Source of the DNA: Chloroflexota bacterium
GTDB lineage: Bacteria; Chloroflexota; Dehalococcoidia; SZUA-161
Reading direction: 5' to 3'
Assembly (NCBI GenBank): GCA_003229915.1
Contig: QIGA01000227.1
Span: forward strand, 1-15,195
Length of the DNA stretch: 15,195 nt
Positions 1 through 7,716 of this stretch are shown piece after piece. The position numbers and the translations under genes are program-made. How positions within the stretch are numbered: the first letter of the stretch is position 1; each line of letters opens with the position of its first letter. Below the pieces are notes generated by a model, which was not told the origin of the DNA, ran no database searches, and saw nothing but the letters and a program-made list of their open reading frames with translations.

Positions 1-523
1 CATATACTTCCTCCGCCCTGTCGTTGCACCAGATGCGTATGCCCCCCCTGAAGAGGAGCACAGCATCAGTGAGGTTACCCACCAATGCCGAGTAGAGTTC
101 CTCTGAGTCCCGCAAGGCTTGCTGCATCCGTTCGTGTTCACGTCGCACCTCGGCATCACGCAGCTCGCGTTCAACGGCTGGCACGAGTCGTGCCAGATCA
201 TTCTTCATTACGTAGTCATGGGCGCCGCCCCGCATGGCTGCCACCGCGGCTTCCTCGCCGATGGCCCCTGAGACAATTATGAACGGCAGGTCGAGCCCTT
301 TTTCCTTTAGCATTGCCAGTGCTGCAGGCATGCTAAAGCGCGGCATGGAGTAATCGGAGAGGATGATATCCCATGCCTGCCTATCAAGTGCAGCGTTCAT
401 GTCTTCGGGCGTGTCGACGCGTTCATATGTCACATCATAGCCACCGCGCCGCAGCTCGCGCAGCACTAGAACAGCGTCGTCTTCGGAATCCTCAACGATC
501 AATACGCGAAGTGGTGCGCTCAT
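1..523 (-). CDS. Receiver-PAS response regulator, 3' end cut by window edge
   Basis: I translated this frame by hand; it is open from an ATG at 521-523 to the window edge (174 codons, no stop). Residues 1-120 are a CheY-like receiver: acidic pair E11/D12 (LIVEDSEDD), phospho-acceptor D57 (IILSDYSMP), switch Ser S85 (IIVSGAIGEE) and Lys K107 (DYVMKND). A coiled linker rich in Arg and Glu follows (about 120-145), then the start of a PAS domain (RDSEELYSALVGNLTDAV). A purine-rich AGGGA precedes the ATG. It is the last visible gene of the operon, 10 bases after the Rcp1-like regulator. Receiver-PAS proteins of this kind usually continue into a kinase, GGDEF or further PAS domains; the output lies outside the window and is unknown. 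Confidence 0.9.
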   Translation of the reverse strand, partial: MSAPLRVLIVEDSEDDAVLVLRELRRGGYDVTYERVDTPEDMNAALDRQAWDIILSDYSMPRFSMPAALAMLKEKGLDLPFIIVSGAIGEEAAVAAMRGGAHDYVMKNDLARLVPAVERELRDAEVRREHERMQQALRDSEELYSALVGNLTDAVLLFRGGIRIWCNDRAEEVY

Positions 524-533
524 GACATCATCC

Positions 534-989
534 CTATGTCTGGGCCGCCCTTACCCTTGGCGGTGCAACGTTCAAGACGAGCCAGTATAGCCCCAGTTGT
601 TGTACGGCCTCGCCGAATTGGACAAAGTCCACGGGCTTACGAATGTAGCTATTGGCACCCAGGCTGTAGCTTTCAATCATGTCTCGCTCCTCTTTCGAAG
701 AGGTGAGAATGACTATGGGGAGGAGCCTGGTGCGCTCATCGGTGCGGACACGTCGCAGCACCTCGAGGCCGTCGACTTTGGGCAGCTTCAGATCCAGCAG
801 GATGACCTCTGGCATGACATCCCTATCACGATCGGCGTGGCTGCCCGTGGCGAACAGATAATCCAGCGCTTCGACCCCATCATGTGCTACCATCACTTCG
901 TTCAGGATATTGTTCTTCTTGAGTGCACGTAAGGTCAGTGCCTCGTCGTCGGGATTGTCTTCCACCAACAGGATGGTTTTGTTGTTCAT
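534..989 (-). CDS. Rcp1-like single-domain response regulator
   Basis: The protein has 151 residues, a bare receiver domain with no output domain. Visible landmarks are E10/D11 (LLVEDNPDDEALTLRAL), phospho-acceptor D66 (VILLDLKLPKVDGLEVL), Thr T96 (PIVILTSSKEERD) and Lys K118 (SYIRKPVDF). The long alpha1 with NPDDE and the stretch HDGVEALDYLF are typical of the Rcp1 group, which pairs with phytochrome-like and multi-PAS kinases. The SD AGAGAGGTG lies about 6 bases before the ATG. It sits 18 bases after the kinase stop and 10 bases before the next regulator, so the three are almost certainly co-transcribed. The likely role is to receive phosphate from the upstream kinase and pass it on by protein contact, since no DNA-binding region exists. 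Confidence 0.95.
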   Translation of the reverse strand: MNNKTILLVEDNPDDEALTLRALKKNNILNEVMVAHDGVEALDYLFATGSHADRDRDVMPEVILLDLKLPKVDGLEVLRRVRTDERTRLLPIVILTSSKEERDMIESYSLGANSYIRKPVDFVQFGEAVQQLGLYWLVLNVAPPRVRAAQT

Positions 990-1007
990 TTGGCACCTCT
1001 CTGATTG

Positions 1008-3332
1008 TCAAAGTTTGAAGTAAAACGTAGCGCCTTGGCCCACTGCGCCTTCGGCCCAGATATCCCCGCCATGGCGGTGAATAATGCGCTGCACTGTAGC
1101 CAGGCCTATTCCAGTGCCCTCGAATTCGCTGGGCGAGTGCAGTCGCTGGAAGGCGCCGAATAGTTTGTTTACGTAGGTCATGTCGAAGCCCACGCCGTTG
1201 TCACGCACGAAATAGACAGTCTGTCCATTGTCGTCAACGCAGCCGAATTCTATCTTGGCGGACGCTCGGTTGCCGGTGAATTTCCACGCATTGGCGAGTA
1301 GATTCTCCAACGCTGCCCGTAGCAGGCGCGCGTCGCCGCTGGCGACCTGTCCCGGCGTGATAATGAATTCCACTTGGCGTTCGGGGTGGGTTTGCTGAAG
1401 CTGTGTAGAAATCATCTGCGCCATGGCGCTGAGATCAACTGCCTCATGGAGCATCTCGCCGCGCGTGACACGGGAGAGACCCAGGAGATCATCGATGAGC
1501 TCCCCCATGCGCTGGCTGGCCGAACGCACACGCTGGAGGTAGTCTTTGCCTTCGTCATCCAACGTATCAATGTAATCCTCCAGCAGTATCTGGCTGAAGC
1601 CGTCTATGCTGCGCAAAGGTGCGCGCAGGTCGTGTGATACTGAATATGCGAAGGCTTCGAGTTCCTGATTAACGGCCTGGAGTTGCGTGGTGCGCTCGAT
1701 GACCCGCTGCTCGAGCTCTTCATTCAGTCTGCGGACTTCCTCCTCAGCCCGCTTGCGCTCGGTGACATCCCTGATAACCACGGAGAGGGCTGGCTTGCCT
1801 GAATACTCTATTATCCTGATTCCGAGCTCAGTTGTAAAAGATGTTCCGTCCTTGCGCACCATGGCTACTTCATATTGTTCTGGCACGGCGTCGCCGCGCT
1901 GTCTCCTGGCGCGCATTTCCCATAGCTCGCTCACTATTTCAGGTGGCAGAAGTTCCTGGACAGGCTTGCCCATTACCTCTTCGACTGTATACCCAAACAT
2001 CTCGGCGCTTCGGGTGTTGGCGAACACCGCCCGGGATCCCTGCAGCACACAGTAGCCGTCATTCATTTCCTCAACCAAATTCCGGAATTTCTCCTCCGAT
2101 TCTCTCAGCGTCTGTTCTGCCTCTTTCCTTTCGGTGATGTCAATAAAGGCGGAAATGGTCTGGATAGGATTTCCCGAGCTATCTTTCACAACGCCAGATA
2201 GCACGTGGATATGGAGTTCCTTGCCATCTTTTCTTTTCGCAGCTAGTTCACCATCCCAGGATTGATCCTGCATCATTGCCCCTACTATGTCTTTTAGGAC
2301 ATCGTTCGACTGCAACATAACCCAGTAGGGTTTCCCCAACAGTTCCTCTTTGTTGTTGTTACCCCACATTTCCACGCAGGCATTGTTGACGTACGTTATG
2401 TTGCCTTCCATATCGGACATGGCGATGGCGTTAAGAGAGTGCTCAAGGGCGTTTTCCTTGATCCGCAGCTCCTCTTCTGCCGTTTTCTGCTCTGTTATGT
2501 CTCTCAGATTACCGACTACCGCCACCGGCACGTTCGAGTCGTCATGCATTACGGAGATGTTATCGGCCATCCAGCGATATCCCAATTCCTTGTGCTTGAT
2601 CCGATATTCAACGATGGAAGCTGTATCATCCTGTTTTGTGCGCGCCATCAATGCGATGACATTTTCTAACAGCCTGTCGATGTCGTCGGGATGTATCAGA
2701 GAGGTCGCGTGTTCCGACCCAAGAGCTATGAACTCCTCTGGACTGTATCCGAGCAGTTTTCTCGATGAGGGGCTCACATAATCATATCGGCCGGTTTCGA
2801 GGCTCAGCCGATATACCATGTCAAGAGAGTTATCCAGCACACTGCGGAATTTCTCCTCGCTCTCGCATAGCTCCTCTTCCATCTGCTTGCGCCCGGTGAT
2901 GTCACGAGCGATCCCCATAACCTCGGCGTTGTCCCCCTCTCCTATCGGGTAGGTGGATATCTCAATGAATACACGCCTTCCATCTTTCCTGATCAGTTCA
3001 ATCTCATCAGGGCCAGTGGGTTTTCCGGCTGCGTTTAGCTCCTGCACCCGGGCCGCCTTTGACAAATACTCTGGCGGGAGAAGGCCAGCTTCCAGGAAGC
3101 TTTTCCCGATAAGCTCTTCCCTTGAATAGCCCGTCATTCTTTCCGCTGCCTTGTTTCCATATAAGAAGGTTCCGTTTAAATCGTTGATGTAGATAGCATC
3201 GGGGAGGCATTCCAAACGCTGTTTTAACTTCCCCTCCAATTCGCGTAACGCCCCCTCCGCCTGCTTGCGCTCGCTGGCGTAGCTAGCCCTGAGATAAGAT
3301 TTATCCAGCGCCACCTTGCTTTTGCCTGCCAT
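1008..3332 (-). CDS. Multi-PAS sensor histidine kinase (soluble)
   Basis: The protein has 774 residues and no membrane segment or signal peptide, so it is a cytosolic sensor. Four PAS/PAC units are visible at about 35-150, 160-285, 290-405 and 412-527. Each ends in a PAC-like signature (e.g. [19 protein letters not shown]), and each is joined to the next by Glu-rich coiled linkers. A long coiled coil (525-560) leads into a HisKA dimerisation domain with H567 in [16 protein letters not shown]. The ATPase domain shows an N box ([12 protein letters not shown]677/N681), a G1 box DNGVGF (711-716), FGAFQRLH, and a G2 box GTGIGLA (739-745). This is the bacteriophytochrome-type kinase class that pairs with Rcp1 regulators. 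I see no cofactor-binding Cys or haem motif that would name the signal. SD AAGGAAG supports the ATG at 3332. Confidence 0.97.
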   Translation of the reverse strand: MAGKSKVALDKSYLRASYASERKQAEGALRELEGKLKQRLECLPDAIYINDLNGTFLYGNKAAERMTGYSREELIGKSFLEAGLLPPEYLSKAARVQELNAAGKPTGPDEIELIRKDGRRVFIEISTYPIGEGDNAEVMGIARDITGRKQMEEELCESEEKFRSVLDNSLDMVYRLSLETGRYDYVSPSSRKLLGYSPEEFIALGSEHATSLIHPDDIDRLLENVIALMARTKQDDTASIVEYRIKHKELGYRWMADNISVMHDDSNVPVAVVGNLRDITEQKTAEEELRIKENALEHSLNAIAMSDMEGNITYVNNACVEMWGNNNKEELLGKPYWVMLQSNDVLKDIVGAMMQDQSWDGELAAKRKDGKELHIHVLSGVVKDSSGNPIQTISAFIDITERKEAEQTLRESEEKFRNLVEEMNDGYCVLQGSRAVFANTRSAEMFGYTVEEVMGKPVQELLPPEIVSELWEMRARRQRGDAVPEQYEVAMVRKDGTSFTTELGIRIIEYSGKPALSVVIRDVTERKRAEEEVRRLNEELEQRVIERTTQLQAVNQELEAFAYSVSHDLRAPLRSIDGFSQILLEDYIDTLDDEGKDYLQRVRSASQRMGELIDDLLGLSRVTRGEMLHEAVDLSAMAQMISTQLQQTHPERQVEFIITPGQVASGDARLLRAALENLLANAWKFTGNRASAKIEFGCVDDNGQTVYFVRDNGVGFDMTYVNKLFGAFQRLHSPSEFEGTGIGLATVQRIIHRHGGDIWAEGAVGQGATFYFKL

Positions 3333-3612
3333 GTCTCACTTCCTTATCTAAGTGCGAATGTTGAAATGCGGAGCTTTGGCCCTCTACTGACAGGTAGATG
3401 CCCCCTTCTAATAGAACACCTTCTGTGGCCTCGACTTTTGCGTTGAATCCACGTTCAAGACGATTGAATCGCCGTCGACCTACGTAAACGAAACTAGCAC
3501 ATCCTTGGCCTGGTGCACAATGGCTATTTCGCACGATTGCGGGTGGGAAAATAGTACTGCGGCCGGCATCAAACAATGGCGCTCTGGTCCGGCCATTCCG
3601 CTGTTTGTTCAT
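3301..3612 (-). CDS. Doubtful small ORF upstream of the kinase
   Basis: A 103-codon ORF starts at an ATG preceded by a strong SD (AAGGAGAGG, about 11 bases away). It overlaps the first 32 bases of the kinase gene in another frame. The middle ([19 protein letters not shown]) is faintly like the start of a PilZ domain, but the D/NxSxxG motif of PilZ is absent. The last part simply reads through the kinase SD and start. No domain is recognised. Its position between the divergent promoters and the kinase would fit a leader ORF of the signalling operon, but it could equally be non-coding leader with a chance reading frame. Confidence 0.3.
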   Translation of the reverse strand: MNKQRNGRTRAPLFDAGRSTIFPPAIVRNSHCAPGQGCASFVYVGRRRFNRLERGFNAKVEATEGVLLEGGIYLSVEGQSSAFQHSHLDKEVRHGRQKQGGAG

Positions 3613-3804
3613 TCAATCTTTGACCTCTCCTTGGTCCGATGGTAAAATGCTCGCTAATGATTTCGAACAGCAAATTTGGTAGATTCAGTAGTCGGGTGGC
3701 CTGTTGACCTTGAGAGAATTGACCTCTGGACTCAGAAATCTCGTTGCGACTGGTGCTGTGAAGCTGCAGGCTATAAGTGAACAGTCGACGAAGGATGATT
3801 TGGG
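3613..3804. other. Divergent intergenic region and transporter leader
   Basis: This region separates the minus-strand signalling genes from the plus-strand transporter. It holds the plus-strand promoter at 3620-3648 and the TTGACCT repeats. An AAGGA at 3791-3795 serves the transporter's GTG start. I found no convincing minus-strand promoter for the signalling operon and no terminator or RNA gene. If the small ORF at 3301-3612 is not real, the gene-free stretch extends from 3333 to 3804. Confidence 0.6.
3620..3648 (+). promoter_or_regulatory. Sigma70-type promoter of the CDF transporter unit
   Basis: TTGACC (3620-3625), a 17-base spacer and TAAAAT (3643-3648) match the sigma70 consensus in 5 of 6 positions each. 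TGG just before the -10 gives an extended -10. The predicted start near 3655 would leave a leader of about 150 bases before the transporter. That leader contains two more TTGACCT copies (3704-3710 and 3719-3725). Read directly from sequence; activity is inferred. Confidence 0.7.
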
Positions 3805-4719
3805 GTGTTGGGGATGAATCAGACTAGCCAGATTCTTCAAGTTACCATATGGGGGTTGTGCCTCAACGTGTTCCTTGTGGGACTGAAGCTGGCTGTTGGC
3901 GTGGTTGTTGGTTCTGCTGCGCTGGTCGCCGATGCGGTTCACTCTATATCCGATTTGTTCACTGATGTGGCTGTTATCTTGGGCGTCCGACTTTCATCGC
4001 GTCCCGCCGATGAAAGTCATGCCTATGGACACGGGAAATTTGAGACGCTTTCCGCTTCCTTCATTGGGGTGGTGCTTGTCGGGGCTGGATTCTTTATCAC
4101 GTTGGAGGCTGGGCTTGCCCTCTATCGACAAGAGGTCAACATACCGGGCTATCCGGTCGTCGTGGTGGCTGCGGTGTCGATTGTGTCAAAGGAGTGGATC
4201 TATCGAGTCACCCGCGGAGTAGCCCGGCGGGCTGGCAGCTCTGCGCTGTATGCTAACGCCTGGCACCACCGAAGTGATGCGCTTTCATCGGTGGCTGTGC
4301 TGTTTGGAGGCATCGCTGGGCTGGTGGGTTGGGGGCACGGTGACCAGCTAGCGGCCATAGTCGTGGGTATTATGGTAGGTATCGTGGGACTCCATGCACT
4401 ATGGAAGGTTTTTTTCGAACTCACTGAGGGTTCGATTTCAGCCGATGAACGAGAGTCGATAGTCGGGGTCATTCAAGACGTACCTGGAGTCAAGAGCTGG
4501 CATCGCCTGCGCACTCGCCTGGTCGGACGCGAGGTGTTCATGGACGTCCATGTACAGGTCGAGGCCGGGATTTCAGTGGCTGAAGGACATCGAATCTGCA
4601 GTGCCGTTGAAAGCGTTATCGCACAGTCGATGGAGCGTACGATTAACGTTGTGGTTCATTGTGAGCCGACGAGGGCGGATCGTGACGAGCCGGGGAGGAA
4701 GCAGTCGGGGCAAGCATAG
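3805..4719 (+). CDS. Cation diffusion facilitator (CDF) metal exporter
   Basis: The 304-residue protein has the usual CDF length and plan: six membrane helices followed by a cytoplasmic domain. The transport site is readable as H46xxxD50 in TM2 (ADAVHSISDLFTD) and H154xxxD158 in TM5 (NAWHHRSDALSS), with the family signature HAYGHGKFETL at 72-82. A His/Asp pair in both helices is typical of zinc (and Cd/Co) carriers, whereas YiiP/FieF has Asp/Asp in TM2. The C-terminal domain (about 208-290) carries conserved His residues (SWHRLRTR, MDVHVQV, VVVHCEP). Members swap cytoplasmic divalent metal for protons. The GTG at 3805 has AAGGA nine bases upstream; an ATG at 3814 is a possible alternative. 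The next gene follows after 58 bases, so the two are probably co-transcribed. Confidence 0.93.
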   Translation: MLGMNQTSQILQVTIWGLCLNVFLVGLKLAVGVVVGSAALVADAVHSISDLFTDVAVILGVRLSSRPADESHAYGHGKFETLSASFIGVVLVGAGFFITLEAGLALYRQEVNIPGYPVVVVAAVSIVSKEWIYRVTRGVARRAGSSALYANAWHHRSDALSSVAVLFGGIAGLVGWGHGDQLAAIVVGIMVGIVGLHALWKVFFELTEGSISADERESIVGVIQDVPGVKSWHRLRTRLVGREVFMDVHVQVEAGISVAEGHRICSAVESVIAQSMERTINVVVHCEPTRADRDEPGRKQSGQA

Positions 4720-4777
4720 AGCAGAGCGGCTCTCTCTGTATTTCTCAGAAAGGCTCTTGGAGCAAGGGGGTGCTATT

Positions 4778-5443
4778 GTGGGTGCAGGAAAGATCGTACT
4801 TCTGGTCTTCGGAATCATCGTGTTGGTGGTGTCGGCCGGCCTCGTGTTCTCCGGTGGGGCTTTGCTCTGGGCGGACAGTGTCCTCAAAGATGACGAGGGG
4901 TTCTATACTACGAGGACTGTTCGGCTTGACAAAGATTCCTATGCCATCGTCACCGAGCCCGCAGAAATAAACTTGTCGGCAGGCGGCGTATGGGATTGGA
5001 GCAATCTGGTCACCTTCAAAGTGGAAGGGGCAAACGACGATCCCTCGAAGCAGATATTCATGGGCGTAGCTGAGGAGTCAGACTTGAACTCCTACCTCAA
5101 CGATGTTGAGTATGATAAGATCGTCGTGTTCAAAATCTATCCTTATGAGATAGACTACATAAACCACCCAGGCAGTGCTGAACCCGAAACCCCCACATCC
5201 CAGACATTCTGGTCGGAGTCGGTGTATGGCCCTGGACTCCAGACTCTGGAGTGGGAACTGGAGCCAGGCACTTGGTCTATCGTCTTGATGAATGAAGATG
5301 GTTCCGCTGGCCTCGACCTTAGCGTAGCGGTCGGGGCGAAGGCTCCCTTCATATTCGGTACCGGTGTGGGGCTTCTCGCTGGTGGCATAGTAGGGCTAAT
5401 AGTGGGGTTCGTGATGGTCTATTTCGCGGTGCGGAAGTCGTAA
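4778..5443 (+). CDS. Conserved two-helix membrane protein, function unknown
   Basis: The longer reading frame begins inside the transporter gene, but AAGGGGG seven bases before a GTG at 4778 fixes a 221-residue protein. A first membrane helix lies at about 5-30 (IVLLVFGIIVLVVSAGLVF). A soluble domain of about 155 residues follows, then a second, Gly-rich helix at about 190-216, ending in RKS. The soluble part has the recurring features LWADSVLKDDEGFYTT, an IFMGVA...YL motif, HPGSAEP, QTFWSESVYGPG and an MNEDGSAG stretch just before the second helix. I recall hypothetical proteins in Actinobacteria and Chloroflexota with this same pattern, but know of no assigned role. With both ends in the membrane, the beta-rich middle probably faces outside. 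It follows the CDF gene by 58 bases; a shared role in metal or envelope stress is only a guess. Confidence 0.85.
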   Translation: MGAGKIVLLVFGIIVLVVSAGLVFSGGALLWADSVLKDDEGFYTTRTVRLDKDSYAIVTEPAEINLSAGGVWDWSNLVTFKVEGANDDPSKQIFMGVAEESDLNSYLNDVEYDKIVVFKIYPYEIDYINHPGSAEPETPTSQTFWSESVYGPGLQTLEWELEPGTWSIVLMNEDGSAGLDLSVAVGAKAPFIFGTGVGLLAGGIVGLIVGFVMVYFAVRKS

Positions 5444-5482
5444 AACCTCAGCAGCACTTGCTGGCTGGTCTAACTTTTAAGG

Positions 5483-5491
5483 TGGTATAAT
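5483..5491 (+). promoter_or_regulatory. Extended -10 element before the flavoprotein gene
   Basis: TGGTATAAT is a perfect -10 hexamer (5486-5491) with the extended TGn motif. The -35 region is poor (TGGCTG, 5462-5467, 18-base spacer), as is common for extended -10 promoters. The predicted start near 5498 leaves a leader of about 95 bases before the flavoprotein ATG. Confidence 0.5.
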
Positions 5492-5564
5492 GGTGGGGTG
5501 TTGGTCAACAGTGGTGTGGGGTTGTTGAATTCGTTCATAGTCCCGCAACTCGTTAGGGGAGGCA

Positions 5565-5606
5565 ATGAACAGCACTAGAGGAGGGAATATCGATGAAAGA
5601 GTATGA
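5565..5606 (+). CDS. Possible 13-codon leader ORF overlapping the flavoprotein start
   Basis: An ATG with its own SD (GGGGAGG just upstream) opens MNSTRGGNIDERV and stops at 5606, inside the flavoprotein coding region that begins at 5593. The mini-ORF's third to seventh codons contain the AGGAGGG used by the flavoprotein. Such an overlap could couple translation of the two. It may also be chance; there is no protein-family signal in so short a peptide. Confidence 0.25.
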   Translation: MNSTRGGNIDERV

Positions 5607-6954
5607 TGTTATCGTAGTCGGGTCTGGGGCGGGGGGGCTTATTGTAGATGAGGCGCTCTCGAAAGGCCTTAAGGTTGCCCTGGTCGATAAAGGGCCCTAT
5701 GGAGGCACTTGCCTCAATCTGGGATGTATACCTTCGAAGATGCTGATCTATCCCGCAGATAGAATAACTGAAATACAGGAAGCCAAGAAGCTGGGCATAA
5801 ATGCGGAGATTAAGAGCATAGATTTCAGCTCAATAATGGAGCGGATGAGGAAAAGCAGGCAGGAAACTCAATCCCTCATAAGAAAAGGGGTTGAGCAACT
5901 GGAAGGCCTGGATTTCTATGAAGGCGAGGGGCATTTCGTTGCGGACTACACCATGGAGGCCAAAGGCGAGAGAATGAGAGGGGCAAAGATATTCCTCGCT
6001 TCTGGTTCACGCCCTCTGATCCCTCCTATCAAGGGCGTCGATAGCATAGACTATCTCACAAACGAAACTGCCCTGGAGCTCAAGGAGAAGCCGAATAGCA
6101 TCATTATCATTGGGGGCGGATACGTCGCAGTTGAATTCGCCCATTTCTTTGCGGCGATGGGCACCGAGGTCACAATCCTAGAGATGCTGGACAGGCTCGC
6201 TCAATCCGAGGAACGGGAGATAGCCGATTTGCTGGAGCAGGCGCTGGCCAGGCGTATGCGCATTCATACCGAAACCCAGGCGCAGGAGATAAAGAAAGAC
6301 GGCAGCCGTTGTACGGTTGTAGCGAAAGACAGGAATACCGGCAAAGAAGCGGAGTACTCTGCCGAGAGAGTCATGATTGCGGTGGGGAGAATATCCAATG
6401 CCGATTTGCTTAAGGTGGAGAACACGGGCGTGGAAGTAGACACGAGGGGTTTTATTAAGGTTGATGACTATCTTGAGACAAGCAAGAAAAACATTTTCGC
6501 CGTGGGAGATGCCAACGGACAACAGATGTTTCTGCATGTGGCGAACAAGGAGGCAGCAGTGGCGTGGCACAACTCAACCAGCAGGAAGAGAATAGCAATG
6601 GACTACAGGGCAGTGCCGCACGCGGTTTACTCCCATCCTCAAATCGCCTCGGTGGGGCTGACCGAGGAGAGTGCCAGAAAGGACTATCGCATATCGGTGG
6701 GCAGGACGAGGTATGCAGATACCGCGAAGGGCGAAGCCATGGTGGAGGAAGAAGGTTTTGCCAAAGCGATAGTTGACGAACATAGCGGGGAAATACTGGG
6801 CTTTCACATCATAGGTCCCTATGCACCCATATTGATTCAAGAGGTTGTCAATGCCATGGCGACTGGAGGCAGCCTTGAGGGTATCTATAGTGGCCTGCAC
6901 ATACACCCGGCTCTACCGGAACTGGTGCAGAGAACGTTTGGGAATATTGAATGA
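5593..6954 (+). CDS. Dihydrolipoamide dehydrogenase-family FAD disulfide oxidoreductase
   Basis: The 453-residue protein has the full class I pyridine nucleotide-disulfide oxidoreductase layout. An FAD-binding GSGAGG lies at 10-15 and the redox-active pair C40/C45 in GGTCLNLGCIPSK. An NAD-binding GGGYVAVE lies at 174-181, with a strand ending in Glu (VTILE197) that favours NADH over NADPH. The second FAD motif is FAVGDANG (302-309), and the dimerisation domain ends with the catalytic dyad H438/E443 in HIHPALPE. That dyad and the lack of a C-terminal Cys pair point to a lipoamide, mycothione or similar low-molecular-weight disulfide reductase rather than MerA. No E1, E2 or lipoyl protein gene is nearby, so the substrate is open. 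SD AGGAGGG eight bases upstream fixes the ATG. Confidence 0.93.
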   Translation: MKEYDVIVVGSGAGGLIVDEALSKGLKVALVDKGPYGGTCLNLGCIPSKMLIYPADRITEIQEAKKLGINAEIKSIDFSSIMERMRKSRQETQSLIRKGVEQLEGLDFYEGEGHFVADYTMEAKGERMRGAKIFLASGSRPLIPPIKGVDSIDYLTNETALELKEKPNSIIIIGGGYVAVEFAHFFAAMGTEVTILEMLDRLAQSEEREIADLLEQALARRMRIHTETQAQEIKKDGSRCTVVAKDRNTGKEAEYSAERVMIAVGRISNADLLKVENTGVEVDTRGFIKVDDYLETSKKNIFAVGDANGQQMFLHVANKEAAVAWHNSTSRKRIAMDYRAVPHAVYSHPQIASVGLTEESARKDYRISVGRTRYADTAKGEAMVEEEGFAKAIVDEHSGEILGFHIIGPYAPILIQEVVNAMATGGSLEGIYSGLHIHPALPELVQRTFGNIE

Positions 6955-7129
6955 ACCCAGTTCGGCGACTGGCGACGCAAGGCAGTCAACGGGTTGCCCC
7001 GACCGAGTCCTGGCATCTTGCTGCCGCGGCCTCTGGGTGACTGCCCTCTTCATTTCACATGCCCGACGTTTCTGCGGTATTAGTGCCGTGATCGCATAAA
7101 ATCGGTAAGAAAGGTGAAGTGTAGTGAGG

Positions 7130-7157
7130 TTGAAAGTGCAGGACGATTGCATATAAT
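7130..7157 (+). promoter_or_regulatory. Orphan sigma70-like promoter
   Basis: TTGAAA (7130-7135), a 16-base spacer and a perfect TATAAT (7152-7157) give a good promoter, yet no convincing gene follows for 600 bases. A transcript from about 7164 would run antisense to the prepilin relic and contain stems CGCCCT/AGGGCG (7260-7275, loop TCGG), CAAAGCC/GGCTTTG (7290-7309) and GGGGCACGG/CCGTGCCCC (7503-7524). It could be a leftover promoter of a lost gene or drive a small RNA. Confidence 0.5.
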
Positions 7158-7206
7158 GTCTACACGTGGCTCTGTTGGCTGCGAAAGACAAACCACATAC
7201 TCTTGG

Positions 7207-7314
7207 TTATTGCGGTGCTCCGAGAATGGCGACCACGATCAGCAGCTCGGTCAACAAGCCGCCCTTCGGAGGGCGCCGCTTCTGACGAACAAAGCCAGAA
7301 AAGGCTTTGACATA
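7207..7314 (-). pseudogene. Relic of a type IV prepilin N-terminus
   Basis: Between two stop codons (TAG at 7315-7317 and TAA at 7207-7209), 35 sense codons on the minus strand end in KGGLLTELLIVVAILG followed by APQ and the stop. This aligns without gaps to the class III signal and helix start of type IV pilins, consensus KGFTLIELLIVVAILG. The Gly before the cleavage site, Glu at mature position 5 and the hydrophobic helix are kept; only F to G, T to L and I to T differ. Basic residues (KRRPP) precede it, as in pilin leaders. There is no start codon in the frame, and the protein stops where the long helix should continue. It is therefore a decayed fragment, not a working pilin. Confidence 0.7.
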
Positions 7315-7502
7315 CTATCCCAAGCTTCATCCATGGATTTGAGTCGTTATACTCTCTCGCATTGCTTTGCCCTGGCCCCTTGCTCCTTGACGGGCGAGTC
7401 CTGGGTGTGCCCTGATCCTACTGGGGCACGAGAGGCAGAGGTGGCTGGTAGGGTCGCTTAAGCGGGACAATACGGAAAGATAGCGAACATACGATTTCGG
7501 TA

Positions 7503-7524
7503 GGGGCACGGTGCCCCGTGCCCC
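7503..7524. repeat. Perfect inverted repeat (9-bp arms, 4-base loop)
   Basis: GGGGCACGG and CCGTGCCCC flank the loop TGCC. Partial outer pairing (GGTA before, CTACC after) suggests a larger element. It resembles the GC-rich palindromic units scattered between genes in many environmental bacteria. There is no T run, so termination is not the obvious role. Confidence 0.8.
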
Positions 7525-7552
7525 TTCTCTACCCTGACAGCGCACACCTTGA

Positions 7553-7613
7553 GTTTCCATCTCCATTCGAGAAGAAGAGAATTGTGGGTTCCATTTCATT
7601 TCACCCACCCTAC
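7553..7613. repeat. Dispersed repeat, copy 1
   Basis: Bases 7553-7574 match the reverse complement of 15103-15124 at 21 of 22 positions (core ATCTCCATTCGAGAAG). Next to the box, here as at the other locus, lies a stem GTGGGT (7584-7589)/ACCCAC (7603-7608) followed by CCTAC. Box plus GTGGGT/ACCCACCCTAC stem is the shared unit. The function is unknown; it is probably a small non-autonomous element. Confidence 0.7.
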
Positions 7614-7716
7614 ACTGCTGCTGCGGCTTCTCCTGGGAACTCAGGCGCCTGGTTGGCAAACAGGCCAGGCACATAACCTAAAATGTGATAACTTCTTAAC
7701 GTTTTCCCACTCCATT

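Noticed and set aside
7307..7353. TTGACA at 7307-7312 and TATACT at 7348-7353 as a promoter
   Set aside because: The spacer is 35 bases, far too long.
7114..7461. Plus-strand ORF of 115 codons after the orphan promoter
   Set aside because: The composition is Ser/Arg-rich and non-protein-like, there is no SD, and it runs antisense to the prepilin relic and through stem-loops.
7327..7674. Minus-strand ORF of 115 codons in the gene-free region
   Set aside because: It crosses the perfect inverted repeat and the dispersed repeat, has no SD worth noting and shows no fold.
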